Shown one piece after another: positions 1-9,342 of a stretch of DNA of 64,000 nt. Below the pieces are notes generated by a model. The model ran no database searches and had not been told where the DNA came from. It saw only the letters and a list, made by a program, of their open reading frames with translations. Positions within the stretch are counted from its first letter, which is position 1; each line of letters starts with the position of its first letter. Origin of the DNA: Halobacteriales archaeon QS_4_62_28 (lineage in GTDB: Archaea > Halobacteriota > Halobacteria > Halobacteriales > Haloarculaceae); NCBI GenBank assembly GCA_003021685.1, contig PXRO01000050.1, positions 62,001 to 126,000 of the forward strand, in the 5' to 3' direction. A program made the translations under genes and the position numbers.

Positions 1-31
1 CTATTAGTTGGGGTGTATAAATGGTCTCCGT

Positions 32-1387
32 ATGACAGAAAACGTGTCAGACAGGCGTAGGCGGATCCTTCTCAAAACGATGGCAAGCGGCAGCGTGGCG
101 CTGCTTGCCGGTTGTAGCGGTGACGACGGTAGTGGCGAAACTCCGGAGGAGACCACCGCTGGCGGCGACGGTGGCGACGGCGGTGACGGCGGTGACGGCG
201 GGTCCGGTGCGACCGTCTCCTTCGTCCACATCTCGTCGTTCGAACCGTCGGCAAACGACTTCAAACAGGCCTACGGCAGCAATTTCGACGGCACGCTGGA
301 AGTCCAGTCGACCCCGGCGGAATCGAGTTCGACCCGCGAGTATTACGTGAATCAGTTCGCCGCGCAGTCCTCGGAGTTCGATGTCGGGATGATGGATGTC
401 ATCTGGCCGGCCGAATTCGTCAGTGCTGGCTGGGCAGCGGCGGTCGAGGATCCGGACAATCACACCGACGCGATGCTCTCGACGCCAGTCGAGGCCGCCA
501 CTATCGACGGCACACTACACGGGATGCCGATGTTCACGGACGCCAACGGCCTGTATTACCGGACGGACCTGCTCGAAGAGGCCGGCTACGACGAACCGCC
601 CTCGACCTACATGGAACTCGTCAACATAGCCCAGGACGTCAAAGAGCAGTCCGACGAGGACCTCAACGGCTACATCTGGCAAGGTGGTGCCAACGAGGGA
701 CTCACGATCATGTGGCTCAACTGGCTCTGGGGCATGGGCGGGTCCGTGCGTGACGACAGCGGTGACCTCGTGGTCAACACCGAAGAGGGCGTCATGGCAC
801 TCCAGCACGCCGTCGACCTCATCTACGAGCACGAAATCACGCCAGATTCGATTCCCTCCAGTGGGACCGACGGGAACAGGCAGACGTTTCAGCAAGGCAA
901 CACCATCTTCATGCGCAACTGGCCCTACGCGTACTCGCTGTTCCAGGACGACACGCCAGTGACGGACAACTTCGCGGTGACGACGATGCCCAAGGCCGAA
1001 GGGAACCCGGACGCGAGCAACTCCTGTCTGGGTGGCTGGAGCCTCTTTATCAACAGCTTCTCGGAGAACAAGGCCGCTGCACAGCAGTTAGCGAACCACG
1101 TTGCAACGGCAGAGGCCCAGGAGCAACTGGCCGCAGAACGGAGTCGTCTGCCAGTGCGTGAGGAACTGTACGAAGACGGCTACTGGGACGAGGAAAAACC
1201 CGCCTTTCTCGACCGGTTCGCGGAAATCCTCCAGCAAACCAGCGCTCGACCAGCGACGCCGAACTACTCACAGTGGTCGAATATCATCTACACTCAGTGC
1301 AACCAGGCACTTACTCAGCAGAAGAGTCCCCAGCAGGCCCTCGACGACGCACAGGATCAGATCGATAGCGAAATCAACGATGCGTGA
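32..1387 (+). CDS. Sugar ABC transporter substrate-binding lipoprotein (family 1)
   Basis: An extracellular solute-binding protein that captures a sugar or oligosaccharide and delivers it to the two permeases encoded next. The N-terminus has a Tat-type run (SDRRRRILLKTMASG) ending in the lipobox LLAGC. A Gly/Asp/Glu-rich linker and a roughly 390-residue binding domain of the MalE/UgpB type follow. The ORF track starts at a TTG at 8, but the ATG at 32 gives a normal signal peptide. A TATA-like GTATAAAT at about 14-21 would instead fit a leaderless GTG start at 44, so the start is uncertain by a few codons. The substrate cannot be read from sequence. No ATPase gene lies in the window. Confidence 0.9.
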   Translation: MTENVSDRRRRILLKTMASGSVALLAGCSGDDGSGETPEETTAGGDGGDGGDGGDGGSGATVSFVHISSFEPSANDFKQAYGSNFDGTLEVQSTPAESSSTREYYVNQFAAQSSEFDVGMMDVIWPAEFVSAGWAAAVEDPDNHTDAMLSTPVEAATIDGTLHGMPMFTDANGLYYRTDLLEEAGYDEPPSTYMELVNIAQDVKEQSDEDLNGYIWQGGANEGLTIMWLNWLWGMGGSVRDDSGDLVVNTEEGVMALQHAVDLIYEHEITPDSIPSSGTDGNRQTFQQGNTIFMRNWPYAYSLFQDDTPVTDNFAVTTMPKAEGNPDASNSCLGGWSLFINSFSENKAAAQQLANHVATAEAQEQLAAERSRLPVREELYEDGYWDEEKPAFLDRFAEILQQTSARPATPNYSQWSNIIYTQCNQALTQQKSPQQALDDAQDQIDSEINDA

Positions 1388-1438
1388 GCCGCGACACCGG
1401 GCGCGTCAGACAACGAGCCGGAATTAGCTGACCTGTAG

Positions 1439-1447
1439 TTTTAATAC
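1439..1447 (+). promoter_or_regulatory. TATA box of the permease operon
   Basis: TTTTAATAC is centred about 27 nt before the ATG at 1470, the spacing expected for a leaderless haloarchaeal transcript. The two permease genes may therefore be transcribed separately from, or in addition to, the binding-protein gene. Confidence 0.5.
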
Positions 1448-1469
1448 GCCTGAGAGAGCATCACAAACA

Positions 1470-2453
1470 ATGGCAGACGTGAATCCACAGACACAGGACC
1501 ACGTTCCGTTCGAGGAACAGGGTTTGCGTGGCCGACTCAGCCGCTACCGAGAACTCAGGCTTACACAGGAGGAACTGGCCGTCGTGCTGTTGACGCCGGT
1601 GATGCTCTTCCTATTGGCGGTGTCGTTTTACCCGATCATCGACACGTTCTGGGCGAGTTTCCACACCGGCTACGTCATCCAGTTGCCCACCCAGACGACG
1701 GAGTTCGTCGGCCTCGAGAACTACGCCCGACTCTTTTCGAGCGGGAGTTTCTGGAACGCACTCGGCGTGACTCTCTTTTATACGTTCGTTAGCGTCCCGA
1801 TCGAGCTGGTCTTTGGCCTCGGGCTTGCTCTGCTCCTGCAGAAGGATTTCAAGGGACGATACTTCGCGCAGGTTGCCATCCTGTTTCCCTGGGCGCTCCC
1901 GACGGTGATCAACGCGAAAATCTGGGCGTGGATGCTGAATCCGAACTACGGAGTGATCAGCGACATCCTGGTCAGGATCGGCATCCTCGGTGAGCCCTTC
2001 GCGTTCCTGTCGAACCCCGATATCGCGCTGTACTCGATGACGTCTATTACTATCTGGAAGACGTCGTCGTTCATGGCGCTGATCATGCTCGCCGGACTGT
2101 CGTCCATTCCCGACCACCTCTATGAGTCTGCCCGGATGGACGGCGCATCGCGGTGGCGGCAGTTCCGGGATATCACGCTCCCACTGCTCAAGCCGACGAT
2201 ACTGGTGGCACTGATCTTCCGGACGCTGCCCGCTTTCCAGGCCTTCGGACTCCCCTTCGGCTTGACCGGCGGCGGTCCTGGCGAGGCCACGACGACGCTG
2301 GTGTTGTACACACAGCAGGCCGCCTACAACAACCCCGGCCCGACGAACGGCGGATTCGCGCTGGGGTCGGCGGCCGCGACGGTGATCACGCTCATCGCGC
2401 TCGTCATCGCGCTCGTCTACGTCGGCACGCTGTACGAACCGGAGGTGCGCTGA
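1470..2453 (+). CDS. Sugar ABC transporter permease (MalF/UgpA type)
   Basis: An inner-membrane subunit of a carbohydrate ABC importer, 327 residues with about six hydrophobic segments. The cytoplasmic EAA loop is visible as ESARMDGASRWRQFRDITLPLL, the site that contacts the ATPase. The gene follows the binding-protein gene and ends one base before the start of the second permease, so the two permeases are translationally coupled. The N-terminal 40 residues are charged and cytosolic. Membership of the binding-protein-dependent transport family is clear; the transported sugar is not. Confidence 0.92.
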   Translation: MADVNPQTQDHVPFEEQGLRGRLSRYRELRLTQEELAVVLLTPVMLFLLAVSFYPIIDTFWASFHTGYVIQLPTQTTEFVGLENYARLFSSGSFWNALGVTLFYTFVSVPIELVFGLGLALLLQKDFKGRYFAQVAILFPWALPTVINAKIWAWMLNPNYGVISDILVRIGILGEPFAFLSNPDIALYSMTSITIWKTSSFMALIMLAGLSSIPDHLYESARMDGASRWRQFRDITLPLLKPTILVALIFRTLPAFQAFGLPFGLTGGGPGEATTTLVLYTQQAAYNNPGPTNGGFALGSAAATVITLIALVIALVYVGTLYEPEVR

Positions 2454-2454
2454 G

Positions 2455-3396
2455 ATGAGCGTCATTGATCGGACTCGGTCTGTCGAACTCGAAGACGTCG
2501 CACTCTGGGACATCGGCCGGAAGTTCGGCTTCTATGGATCGATTATCGCGATTGCGCTCGCTTCGATGTTTCCGGTCATCTGGATCCTGATTAGCTCGCT
2601 GAAACCACCGGCCGAACTGTTCGTGTTCCCACAGGAGTACCTTCCCTACGCCGTTAGCTTCGACGGCGGGTTCCACATCGTCGAGCAATATCCGCTCACG
2701 CTGGAGAACTATCACCGTGCGCTCCAGCAGCGACCGGTCGGGACGTACCTGATGAACAGTTTCATCGTCGCCTCCGGGACGGCGATCATCGACGTGATCC
2801 TCGGTGCGATGGCCGGATACGCGCTATCACGTCTCCGGTTCCGATTCAAACTACCTGTGTTGCTCGTCATCCTCTTTGCCGCGTTGTTGCCCTTTATTTC
2901 CAGGCTCATCCCGCTGTACCGTCTGGCAATCGACCTCCAGGGGACGCCCTTTGGCACTGTCTTCGGCCTGAACCAGTATCTCGGCTTGATCCTGCCGTAT
3001 GCGGCCTTCCAGATGCCCTTTGCTGTCTGGATCTTCCAAGCGTACTTCAAGGAGCTGCCCGACTCGCTGGAGGAAGCGGGCCTGATGGACGGACTCACGC
3101 GAGTCGGCGTTCTCTTCCGGATCATCCTCCCGGTGTCGATGCCGGCGATGGCTACCGCCGCGATCATCGTGTTCATCTACGCCTGGAACGAGTTCCTGTT
3201 CGCGCTCACGTTCATGACCCAGGACTCGAAGCGGACGATCACTGTGGGTATCGCGCTCTTTGGCGGCCAGTTCAACTCACCGTGGGGAATCATCACTGCC
3301 GCTGTGTTCATGTCGCTCATCCCGCTGCTCCTCTTTATGTTCCTCTTCCAGAAGCGCATCGTCGAGGGACTGACTGCTGGTGTCGGGAAAGCCTGA
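2455..3396 (+). CDS. Sugar ABC transporter permease (MalG/UgpE type)
   Basis: The second permease of the importer, 313 residues with six predicted membrane spans. The EAA loop reads LEEAGLMDGLTRVGVLFRIILPVSMPA. The ATG lies one base after the TGA of the first permease (tgagatgag), so co-translation is expected. With the upstream genes it forms a binding-protein/permease/permease set lacking its ATPase. In haloarchaea a shared MalK-like ATPase is often encoded elsewhere (established for the class). The gene converges on the aldolase-like gene 31 bp away. Confidence 0.92.
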   Translation: MSVIDRTRSVELEDVALWDIGRKFGFYGSIIAIALASMFPVIWILISSLKPPAELFVFPQEYLPYAVSFDGGFHIVEQYPLTLENYHRALQQRPVGTYLMNSFIVASGTAIIDVILGAMAGYALSRLRFRFKLPVLLVILFAALLPFISRLIPLYRLAIDLQGTPFGTVFGLNQYLGLILPYAAFQMPFAVWIFQAYFKELPDSLEEAGLMDGLTRVGVLFRIILPVSMPAMATAAIIVFIYAWNEFLFALTFMTQDSKRTITVGIALFGGQFNSPWGIITAAVFMSLIPLLLFMFLFQKRIVEGLTAGVGKA

Positions 3397-3427
3397 CACG
3401 CTCTCGTTTGGGGACTCTCCACCCGCT

Positions 3428-4333
3428 TTATTGTTCGGCGAGGCCTGCGTCGATTGCGTCGGACACGGTATGATAGCGAGATTCCAGACGCTCGCGTTCG
3501 CCAGCCGAGAGCGGTGCGAGCGGTGGCAGTGGGTCCCCGATGTCGAACCGGCCGTACTCGAAGAGATACTTGATCGCCGCTGCTGTCGGGAGGTCCCAGT
3601 AGCCGCTCACGAGGGGAAATACGACCGAACGGGTGAGTCGCCGGACGGTCGCATCGTCGCCACGGACGTGGGCCTCGTACAGTTCGGCGAGGGGCTCGGG
3701 GAAGACGTTCGCCGGGCCGCCGATCAGACCGTCTGCCCCGACAGCGAGTGAGGCAGTCGCGAGTTCAGTCGCGCCCTGGAAGACCCGAAAGTTCGCCGGC
3801 GTCGACTCGATGACTCGCTGGAGATAGACCAGATCGCCAGACGTGTCTTTCAGACCGACGACAGCGTCGTGGTCGGCCAGCGAGGCGACCAGGTCGACAC
3901 CGAGTTCGTTGCCGGTCAGCGGCGGGATGTTGTACAGGAAAAGGGGGAGACCGCTCTCGTCTGCCACAGCCTCGAAAAACCGGTCGAGACCGTTCTGGGT
4001 CGCCCCGAGGTAGTACGGGGTGACGACGACCGCCCCGTCGGCACCAGCAGTCTCGGCCGCGTCGATGCGGTCGAGGACCCCGTCGACGCTCGTGTCACAG
4101 CACCCGGCGAGGACCGGCGTGTCGTCGGCGGTGGCGGCGACCGTCTCGACCACGCGACGGTTCTGCTCGTTGGTGAGACTGGGGAACTCCCCGATAGAAC
4201 TACACGGGAAGAGTCCGTGGACGCCGCCCTCGACTAACTGCCGGGTGAACCGTTCCAGGGCGTCTGTATCCACCGCGCGCCGATTTCTGCAGGTAGGCGT
4301 CGCCATGGGAACGACTGTTCCCGAGAGGTCCAT
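3428..4333 (-). CDS. DapA/NanA-family aldolase (2-keto-3-deoxy-sugar-acid aldolase candidate)
   Basis: A 301-residue class I lyase of the dihydrodipicolinate synthase superfamily. The Schiff-base lysine is K162 in VVGLKDTSGD, and the catalytic tyrosine is Y134 in LFLYNIPP. An N-terminal GLFPCSSIGEFPSLT stands where the GTTGE-type substrate loop lies. In haloarchaeal sugar degradation such enzymes split 2-keto-3-deoxy acids into pyruvate and an aldehyde. The sugar importer and divergent aldehyde dehydrogenase support that role over lysine synthesis (inference). A TATA box about 27 nt upstream supports the start at 4333. N-acetylneuraminate lyase is an alternative. Confidence 0.85.
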   Translation of the reverse strand: MDLSGTVVPMATPTCRNRRAVDTDALERFTRQLVEGGVHGLFPCSSIGEFPSLTNEQNRRVVETVAATADDTPVLAGCCDTSVDGVLDRIDAAETAGADGAVVVTPYYLGATQNGLDRFFEAVADESGLPLFLYNIPPLTGNELGVDLVASLADHDAVVGLKDTSGDLVYLQRVIESTPANFRVFQGATELATASLAVGADGLIGGPANVFPEPLAELYEAHVRGDDATVRRLTRSVVFPLVSGYWDLPTAAAIKYLFEYGRFDIGDPLPPLAPLSAGERERLESRYHTVSDAIDAGLAEQ

Positions 4334-4357
4334 ACGAGCGAAGTCGGCCAGCGATTA

Positions 4358-4366
4358 GTTATATCT
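4358..4366 (-). promoter_or_regulatory. TATA box of the aldolase-like gene
   Basis: On the minus strand the sequence reads CCAAGATATAACTAATC. The ATATAAC core is 26-31 nt upstream of the ATG, and a purine-rich BRE-like stretch precedes it. This fits a leaderless transcript. Confidence 0.6.
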
Positions 4367-4414
4367 TGGGATAGGTCAACACGCTGAGGACGGCACAGCG
4401 CCTGCCGGGCCTCA

Positions 4415-4494
4415 TAGTGACTGTTGTAACTGATTACCGGATCGGTCGCACGTCGTCGTACGATCAATCCCGTAAAGACTTACAACAGTCACTA
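4415..4494. promoter_or_regulatory. 15-bp perfect inverted repeat between divergent genes
   Basis: TAGTGACTGTTGTAA at 4415-4429 and its exact reverse complement TTACAACAGTCACTA at 4480-4494 are separated by 50 bp in the 216-bp divergent intergenic region. This architecture suggests two operator half-sites for a sugar-responsive regulator controlling the aldolase and aldehyde dehydrogenase genes. No regulator gene is adjacent. Confidence 0.6.
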
Positions 4495-4549
4495 TCACAG
4501 CATCTGTCACTGCGTAACACTTATGATCGTAGTGATCGACCGCTCATCT

Positions 4550-6034
4550 ATGAGTCAGGACACAGCGGCCCGTCTCGACAAGCGGATGTTCGTCGACGGC
4601 GAGTGGGTCGACGCCGAGGAACGCACCGACGTTACTCACCCCTACGATGGCGATCTCGTGGGATCGGTCCCGATGGCCAGTGAATCAGATGTCATCGATG
4701 CTATCGACGCCGCACAGGCCGCGTTCGAGGCGTCGGCGCTGTCGGCCTACGAGCGCTACGAACTCCTCTCGGCGACGGCCCGACAGGTCGAGGACCGGGC
4801 CGGGGATATCGCCCGGATCCTCACCAGCGAGCAGGGGAAGCCAATCTCTGAGGCTCGCGGCGAGGTCGACCGGGCGGTCCAGACGCTGGATCTCTCGGCC
4901 GAACAGGCAAAGCGCATGTTCGGCGAGTACGTTCCGATGGACGCCCAGAAGGGCTTTGCGAAGGATCACTGTTTCACCCAGCGCGAACCGCTGGGCGTCG
5001 TCGCGGCCATCACGCCGTTCAACTTCCCGCTGAACCTGATGGTCCACAAGGTCGGTCCAGCACTGGCAGCAGGGAACGCTGTCGTCGGCAAGCCAGCGAC
5101 GAACACGCCGCTGACCGCCATCGCGCTGTTCGAGTGTCTCGACGCCGCCGCCGACGAGGTCGAGGCCGACGTTCCGGACGGTCTGTTCACCGTCGTCACT
5201 GGTGCAGGATCGACCGTCGGTGACGTGATTCTCGACCACGACGCCGTGGAAGCCATCTCCTTTACCGGGTCGACCGCCATCGGGACGTACCTCGCCGAAC
5301 ACAGCGGAATGAAGGAGATGACGCTGGAACTGGGGGGCAACGACCCGACTATCGTCTGGGACGACACCGACATCGAACAGGCCGCCGAGCAGGTCGTCGA
5401 CGGTGCCTGCTCGAACGCCGGACAGGTCTGCAACAGCGTCGAGCGCGTCCTCACACCGGAGCATATCGAGGACGAACTCGTCGATGCGCTCGTCGACGCC
5501 GCCGAGGAGCTAACCGTCGGCGACCCGTTCGACGAGACGACCGATATCGCCTCGATGGTCGACGACAGCCAGTTCGAGGACGTGGTCGACATCTTCGAAC
5601 AGACAGTGGCCCAGGGCGCGACAGTCGAATGTGGCGGGAACTACGGCGGGGACCTCGGCCCACGGTCGTTCGAACCGACTGTCCTCTCGGGCGTCACGCC
5701 CGACATGCCCGCCGCGAATCAGGAGACGTTCGGTCCACTGGTTCCGGTCATCACTGTCGAGGACTTCGACGATGCAATCGAGGAGGCCAACAACACCAAC
5801 TACGGGTTAGAGGCCGGCCTCTTTACCCAGGATATCGACCGTGCAAAGCGGGCCGCCGACGACATCGAGGCTGGCGGCGTCAACATCAACACCGTGAGCG
5901 GCTTCCGGGCCGACCACATGCCCTACGGCGGGTTCAAGGACTCCGGTGTCGGCAAAGAGGGAATCAAGTACGCTGTCGAGCACTTCTCGAAGGAGAAACT
6001 CGTCGGCTTCCACGACGGCTTTACCGACGTATAA
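4550..6034 (+). CDS. NAD(P)-dependent aldehyde dehydrogenase
   Basis: Oxidises an aldehyde to the acid, as a 494-residue member of the ALDH superfamily. The catalytic nucleophile is Cys294 in GQVCNSVERV and the general base is Glu260 in LELGGND. ITPFNFPLN lies in the cofactor-binding domain, and the C-terminus carries the conserved YGGFKDSGVGKEG. The ORF track begins at an ATG nine codons upstream (4523). I prefer MSQDTAARL at 4550 because the preceding residues do not resemble the family. Divergence from an aldolase suggests it oxidises the aldehyde released from a keto-deoxy acid, such as glyceraldehyde, lactaldehyde or a semialdehyde (inference). Confidence 0.9.
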   Translation: MSQDTAARLDKRMFVDGEWVDAEERTDVTHPYDGDLVGSVPMASESDVIDAIDAAQAAFEASALSAYERYELLSATARQVEDRAGDIARILTSEQGKPISEARGEVDRAVQTLDLSAEQAKRMFGEYVPMDAQKGFAKDHCFTQREPLGVVAAITPFNFPLNLMVHKVGPALAAGNAVVGKPATNTPLTAIALFECLDAAADEVEADVPDGLFTVVTGAGSTVGDVILDHDAVEAISFTGSTAIGTYLAEHSGMKEMTLELGGNDPTIVWDDTDIEQAAEQVVDGACSNAGQVCNSVERVLTPEHIEDELVDALVDAAEELTVGDPFDETTDIASMVDDSQFEDVVDIFEQTVAQGATVECGGNYGGDLGPRSFEPTVLSGVTPDMPAANQETFGPLVPVITVEDFDDAIEEANNTNYGLEAGLFTQDIDRAKRAADDIEAGGVNINTVSGFRADHMPYGGFKDSGVGKEGIKYAVEHFSKEKLVGFHDGFTDV

Positions 6035-6063
6035 TCGGGACTCCGTGACGCCGTCTCGCACCC

Positions 6064-7158
6064 TCACTGCTCGACGTCGACGGCGACCCAGCGGTCAGTC
6101 TCGGCGGCCTCGTAGATGGCTTCCATCACCCGCATGTCGACGAGGCCGTGATCGCCGTCGGGAGAGAGCGATCCAGGACCGCGCAGGCGGTCGGCGAAGT
6201 AATCGAACTCCTCGTGCATCTGATCGACCGCCTCGATAGCGACTGTCGCGCGGCCGTCGCCCCGGGAGACGTGTAACTGGCGGGCCTGGTCCTGGAAGAA
6301 CGCGGGTTCGACGCGGACCTGGCCCTCGGTACCCGTGACGGTGATGCCCGAGGACTGCCGGGCGTTGTGGCTGGCGTAGCACTGTGCGTACACTTCGTCG
6401 GGGAACTCGACAGAGAACGCGACTGTCTCCTCGACCTCGTCGAACGCGTCGTGCGTGCTGGTCGTGTTGCCGGTGACGGCGACCGGATCGGTGTCCAGCA
6501 GGAACCGGGCGGTGTTCAGCGGATAGATGCCGATGTCGAACAGCGCGCCGCCGCCGGCGAGGGCTTCGTCGAGACGCCACTGGTCCGGGTCCGGATTGAC
6601 GCGGTCGAGCAACCGCTGGGACATGGTGCCAGTGACGGACACCGGGTCGCCGACGTAGCCCCCAGCGATCAGTTCGCGGGCCCGCCGCACCGCGGGTTCG
6701 GTGTGCATCCGGTACGCGATCATGAGAGCCACGTCGGCGGCCCCAGCCACGTCTCGGAGTGTGGCGGCGCGCTCACTGTCTCGTTCCATGGGCTTCTCAC
6801 ACAGGACGGCCTTGTTGAAGGCCGCCGCTGTCTCGACGTACTCCAGGTGCAGGGCGTTTGGTGTGACGATATGGACGGCATCGTATGCCTCTCGACGGGC
6901 ACCGTCGTGAAACTCGCCGTAGGTGATGCCGTGGGCCGCGCCGCTGGTGTCATCTGCGATGCGCTGTGCTTTCTCCTTCGAACTGCTGGCGAGGACTGCT
7001 GGCTCACACAGGTCGCTCTTTTCGAGGGCCGGCAGCACTCGTCCCCTGGTGAACCACCCCAGACCGACGACGGCAAAGCGTACCGGGTCGACAGCGTCGG
7101 GGTCGACGGTCTGCCAGTCGCGCGTACAACAGTCTTCGAGAATCACGCTCAACTCCAT
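6064..7158 (-). CDS. Gfo/Idh/MocA-family oxidoreductase
   Basis: An NAD(P)-dependent sugar or sugar-derivative dehydrogenase, 364 residues. The Rossmann motif is VRFAVVGLGWFTRG near residue 30, and the family EKPM motif (VLCEKPMER) is present. The Gfo-type alpha/beta domain follows (GGGALFDIGIYPLN). The ORF track extends 49 codons upstream, but those codons are translated repeat DNA. A TATAA box 23-29 nt before the ATG at 7158 decides the start. It converges with the aldehyde dehydrogenase. In context it may oxidise the imported sugar as the first step of its catabolism (inference). Confidence 0.9.
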   Translation of the reverse strand: MELSVILEDCCTRDWQTVDPDAVDPVRFAVVGLGWFTRGRVLPALEKSDLCEPAVLASSSKEKAQRIADDTSGAAHGITYGEFHDGARREAYDAVHIVTPNALHLEYVETAAAFNKAVLCEKPMERDSERAATLRDVAGAADVALMIAYRMHTEPAVRRARELIAGGYVGDPVSVTGTMSQRLLDRVNPDPDQWRLDEALAGGGALFDIGIYPLNTARFLLDTDPVAVTGNTTSTHDAFDEVEETVAFSVEFPDEVYAQCYASHNARQSSGITVTGTEGQVRVEPAFFQDQARQLHVSRGDGRATVAIEAVDQMHEEFDYFADRLRGPGSLSPDGDHGLVDMRVMEAIYEAAETDRWVAVDVEQ

Positions 7159-7180
7159 ATCGAACGCACTCCTGCGCGGA

Positions 7181-7187
7181 TTATAAA
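7181..7187 (-). promoter_or_regulatory. TATA box of the Gfo/Idh/MocA gene
   Basis: TTTATAA on the minus strand lies about 25 nt upstream of the ATG ending at 7158. It marks a leaderless start and argues against the longer ORF. Confidence 0.6.
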
Positions 7188-7226
7188 TGTCGTCCGGCGG
7201 GACAGCCCAGAATCCGGAATCACGGT

Positions 7227-7292
7227 GTCCCGTCCGTGAAGAATGTCGCGAGCCCGGAGTTGTAAATCTCGTGACATAGTGACAGCCGGCGG
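7227..7292 (-). repeat. Dispersed repeat family A, copy 1
   Basis: The minus strand reads CCGCCGGCTGTCACTATGTCACGAG... ending CGACATTCTTCACGGACGGGAC. This matches the copy at 37783-37852 over most of its length, including the 20-nt stretch GACATTCTTCACGGACGG. It lies upstream of the oxidoreductase promoter. Confidence 0.8.
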
Positions 7293-7299
7293 CACGAGT

Positions 7300-7649
7300 C
7301 AACACATGCTCGTATACTTGTATTATTTGCCGTGAAAAGAATAGGTAGTAAAGACGTGATTTGTATATAGCAAAATTCGTATTTGTATTTGGCTAACTAC
7401 GGCCATAATCTCGGTACTGAAGAGCGTAGACTAGAATAGCGGATACATTTTCCCGGAATTTGGATACATACAGGTATGTTTGCGTTCAGACGGCGGAGGC
7501 CACCTGACGATGTGCGCATCCAGCCGGTCTGACGGCGAGTGCCAGGCCGATAGAACGACGTGGGACCCAGTGACTGGTGAGACGAATAGTCCGCGGCCAG
7601 TGTCGCCCTGGATGACAAACCGTTTTTTCCCGTAGTCCAAACGCGGCGT
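7300..7649. other. Intergenic spacer without a supported gene
   Basis: The first 150 bp are AT-rich (for example gtatatagcaaaattcgtatttgtatttgg); the remainder has normal GC. Short ORFs here are antisense or unsupported. It holds the promoter region of hisD, where a T-rich run (ccgttttttccc) lies about 27 nt before the ATG but is not a good TATA box. Confidence 0.5.
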
Positions 7650-8921
7650 ATGAACGTACGACGTGTCGCAGATTTGGGACCTGAAGAGCGTCGGGCGCTG
7701 TTCGACCGCGACGCCGGTGTGGACGCTGTTCGTGACGACGTTGTCGGTATCGTCGATAGAGTTCGGACCGAGGGCGACGTTGCGCTACGCGAGTTCGCCG
7801 AGGAGTTCGACGACGTGACCGTCGGCAACGTGGATATCACTGATGCGGCCGAGCGGGCGGCCGACCAGATAGACGACGAGACTCACGAGACAATCGACGA
7901 CGCCGCCGAGAACATTCGGGCGTTTCACGAGGTCCAGCGACCCGATGACTGGCGCGGGGACTTCGAGGGGCGCGAACTCGGCCGTCGCTATCGCCCAATC
8001 GAGAGCGCGGGCGTCTACGTCCCCGGCGGGACCGCGGCGTACCCGTCGAGCGCACTGATGGGTGTCATTCCCGCGAAGGTCGCCGGTGTCGAACACGTCG
8101 CCGTCGCGACCCCGCCCGCCGAGGAGATCAATCCTGTCACGCTCGCCGCCATCCACATCGCCGGCGCTGACGTGGTCTACCAGGCCGGCGGGGCACAGGG
8201 CATCGCTGCACTGGCCTACGGGACGGAGTCGGTCGATGCCGTCGACAAAATCGTCGGCCCCGGCAACCGCTGGGTCACCGCCGCGAAGTCGATTGTTCGG
8301 GGCGAGGTTGCCATCGACTTCCTCGCTGGCCCCTCGGAAATCATGGTCGTTGCGGATGGGACGGCCGATCCAGCCTTCGTCGCCGCCGATATGGTCGCAC
8401 AGGCCGAACACGACGAGAACACGTCCGTCGTCGCGGTGACGGACGACGAAGCGACCGCGAACGCCGTCGCAGATGCTATCGAGCGACAGGCAAGCGAGCG
8501 AGACCGAGAAGCGGTGATCCAGAGCGCACTGGACAACGACGCCTCTGGCGTCTTCCTCGCGCGGTCGATGAGCGAGGCCGTTCTCTTCGCCGAGGAGTAC
8601 GCCGCAGAGCACCTCTCGATCATCGCCGAAGACGACGAGTCGATCCTCGACCGGATCCCCTCTGCTGGCTCTGCGTTCCTCGGGCCGTACAGTCCTGTTG
8701 CCGCCGGCGACTACGCGAGCGGCCCGAATCACGTACTCCCGACCGGTGGCCAGGCCCGGATCACCGGTGGACTCTCGGTCGATTCGTTCCTCCGGACGAC
8801 GACCGTCCAGCGCCTGTCCGAGGGCTCGCTCGACGACATCAGCGACGCGATCACGACCCTCGCGATGGCCGAAGGGCTGGAGGCACACGCCGAAAGCGTT
8901 CGAAAGCGCCTCGAGGAGTAG
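7650..8921 (+). CDS. hisD: Histidinol dehydrogenase
   Basis: Catalyses the last two steps of histidine synthesis, L-histidinol to L-histidine with two NAD+, using zinc. The 423 residues match the family length. Recognisable blocks are [15 protein letters not shown], the NAD-site region [48 protein letters not shown] and the C-terminal zinc/substrate segment [23 protein letters not shown]. It is a stand-alone gene, as is usual for haloarchaeal his genes, followed 42 bp later by the Fe-S carrier gene. Confidence 0.96.
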   Translation: MNVRRVADLGPEERRALFDRDAGVDAVRDDVVGIVDRVRTEGDVALREFAEEFDDVTVGNVDITDAAERAADQIDDETHETIDDAAENIRAFHEVQRPDDWRGDFEGRELGRRYRPIESAGVYVPGGTAAYPSSALMGVIPAKVAGVEHVAVATPPAEEINPVTLAAIHIAGADVVYQAGGAQGIAALAYGTESVDAVDKIVGPGNRWVTAAKSIVRGEVAIDFLAGPSEIMVVADGTADPAFVAADMVAQAEHDENTSVVAVTDDEATANAVADAIERQASERDREAVIQSALDNDASGVFLARSMSEAVLFAEEYAAEHLSIIAEDDESILDRIPSAGSAFLGPYSPVAAGDYASGPNHVLPTGGQARITGGLSVDSFLRTTTVQRLSEGSLDDISDAITTLAMAEGLEAHAESVRKRLEE

Positions 8922-8963
8922 GGTGGCGTCACTGTTAACACGCTCGGGAGCGATAGCTCTGCT

Positions 8964-9329
8964 ATGAGCAGTACCGCCGAACCAGAACCCGGGGGAGCCG
9001 GTATCGACGTGACGGAGATCGCCGCCGAGGAAGCGATTGACCTCATGGAGGGTGAGGAGATGGACATCGACGAGGCGGGGCTTCGCCTGTTCGTCCAGCA
9101 AGGTGGCTGTGCGGGCCTCTCCTACGGAATGCGGTTCGAGTACGAACCGGAACCCGACGACGAGGTGTTCGACCACCACGGCCTCCGCGTGTTCATCGAC
9201 CAGTCGAGCCTCAACTACATCGAGGGGTCGGTCCTCGATTTCGAGGGCGGCCTGCAGGGTGAGGGATTCCACGTCCGGAATCCGAACGTCGAGAGCGAGT
9301 GTGGCTGTGGCGAGTCGTTCCGAACCTGA
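8964..9329 (+). CDS. A-type iron-sulfur cluster carrier (IscA/ErpA/HesB)
   Basis: Accepts and delivers Fe-S clusters to apo-proteins in the cytosol. The 121 residues carry the three family cysteines: C49 in QQGGCAGLSYG and C113 and C115 in ESECGCGESF. The N-terminal 13 residues are a disordered extension. IscA, ErpA and SufA cannot be told apart from sequence alone, so no symbol is given. It converges on the dodecin gene 13 bp away. Confidence 0.92.
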   Translation: MSSTAEPEPGGAGIDVTEIAAEEAIDLMEGEEMDIDEAGLRLFVQQGGCAGLSYGMRFEYEPEPDDEVFDHHGLRVFIDQSSLNYIEGSVLDFEGGLQGEGFHVRNPNVESECGCGESFRT

Positions 9330-9342
9330 CCCCTGGGCCTGT

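Noticed and set aside
8-31. TTG start at base 8 for the solute-binding protein
   Set aside because: It places seven unexplained residues before the ATG at 32, which already gives a complete Tat signal.
4-463. Antisense ORFs opposite the solute-binding protein, including a Pro-Ser-rich one
   Set aside because: They mirror the Gly/Asp-rich linker of the real gene and arise from GC-rich codon bias; no promoter or conserved protein.
7159-7305. 49-codon upstream extension of the Gfo/Idh/MocA ORF
   Set aside because: It is translated family A repeat DNA, and the TATA box position fixes the start at 7158.
7785-9272. 495-aa minus-strand ORF opposite hisD and the Fe-S carrier gene
   Set aside because: hisD motifs are unambiguous on the plus strand; the antisense frame is open because of GC bias.
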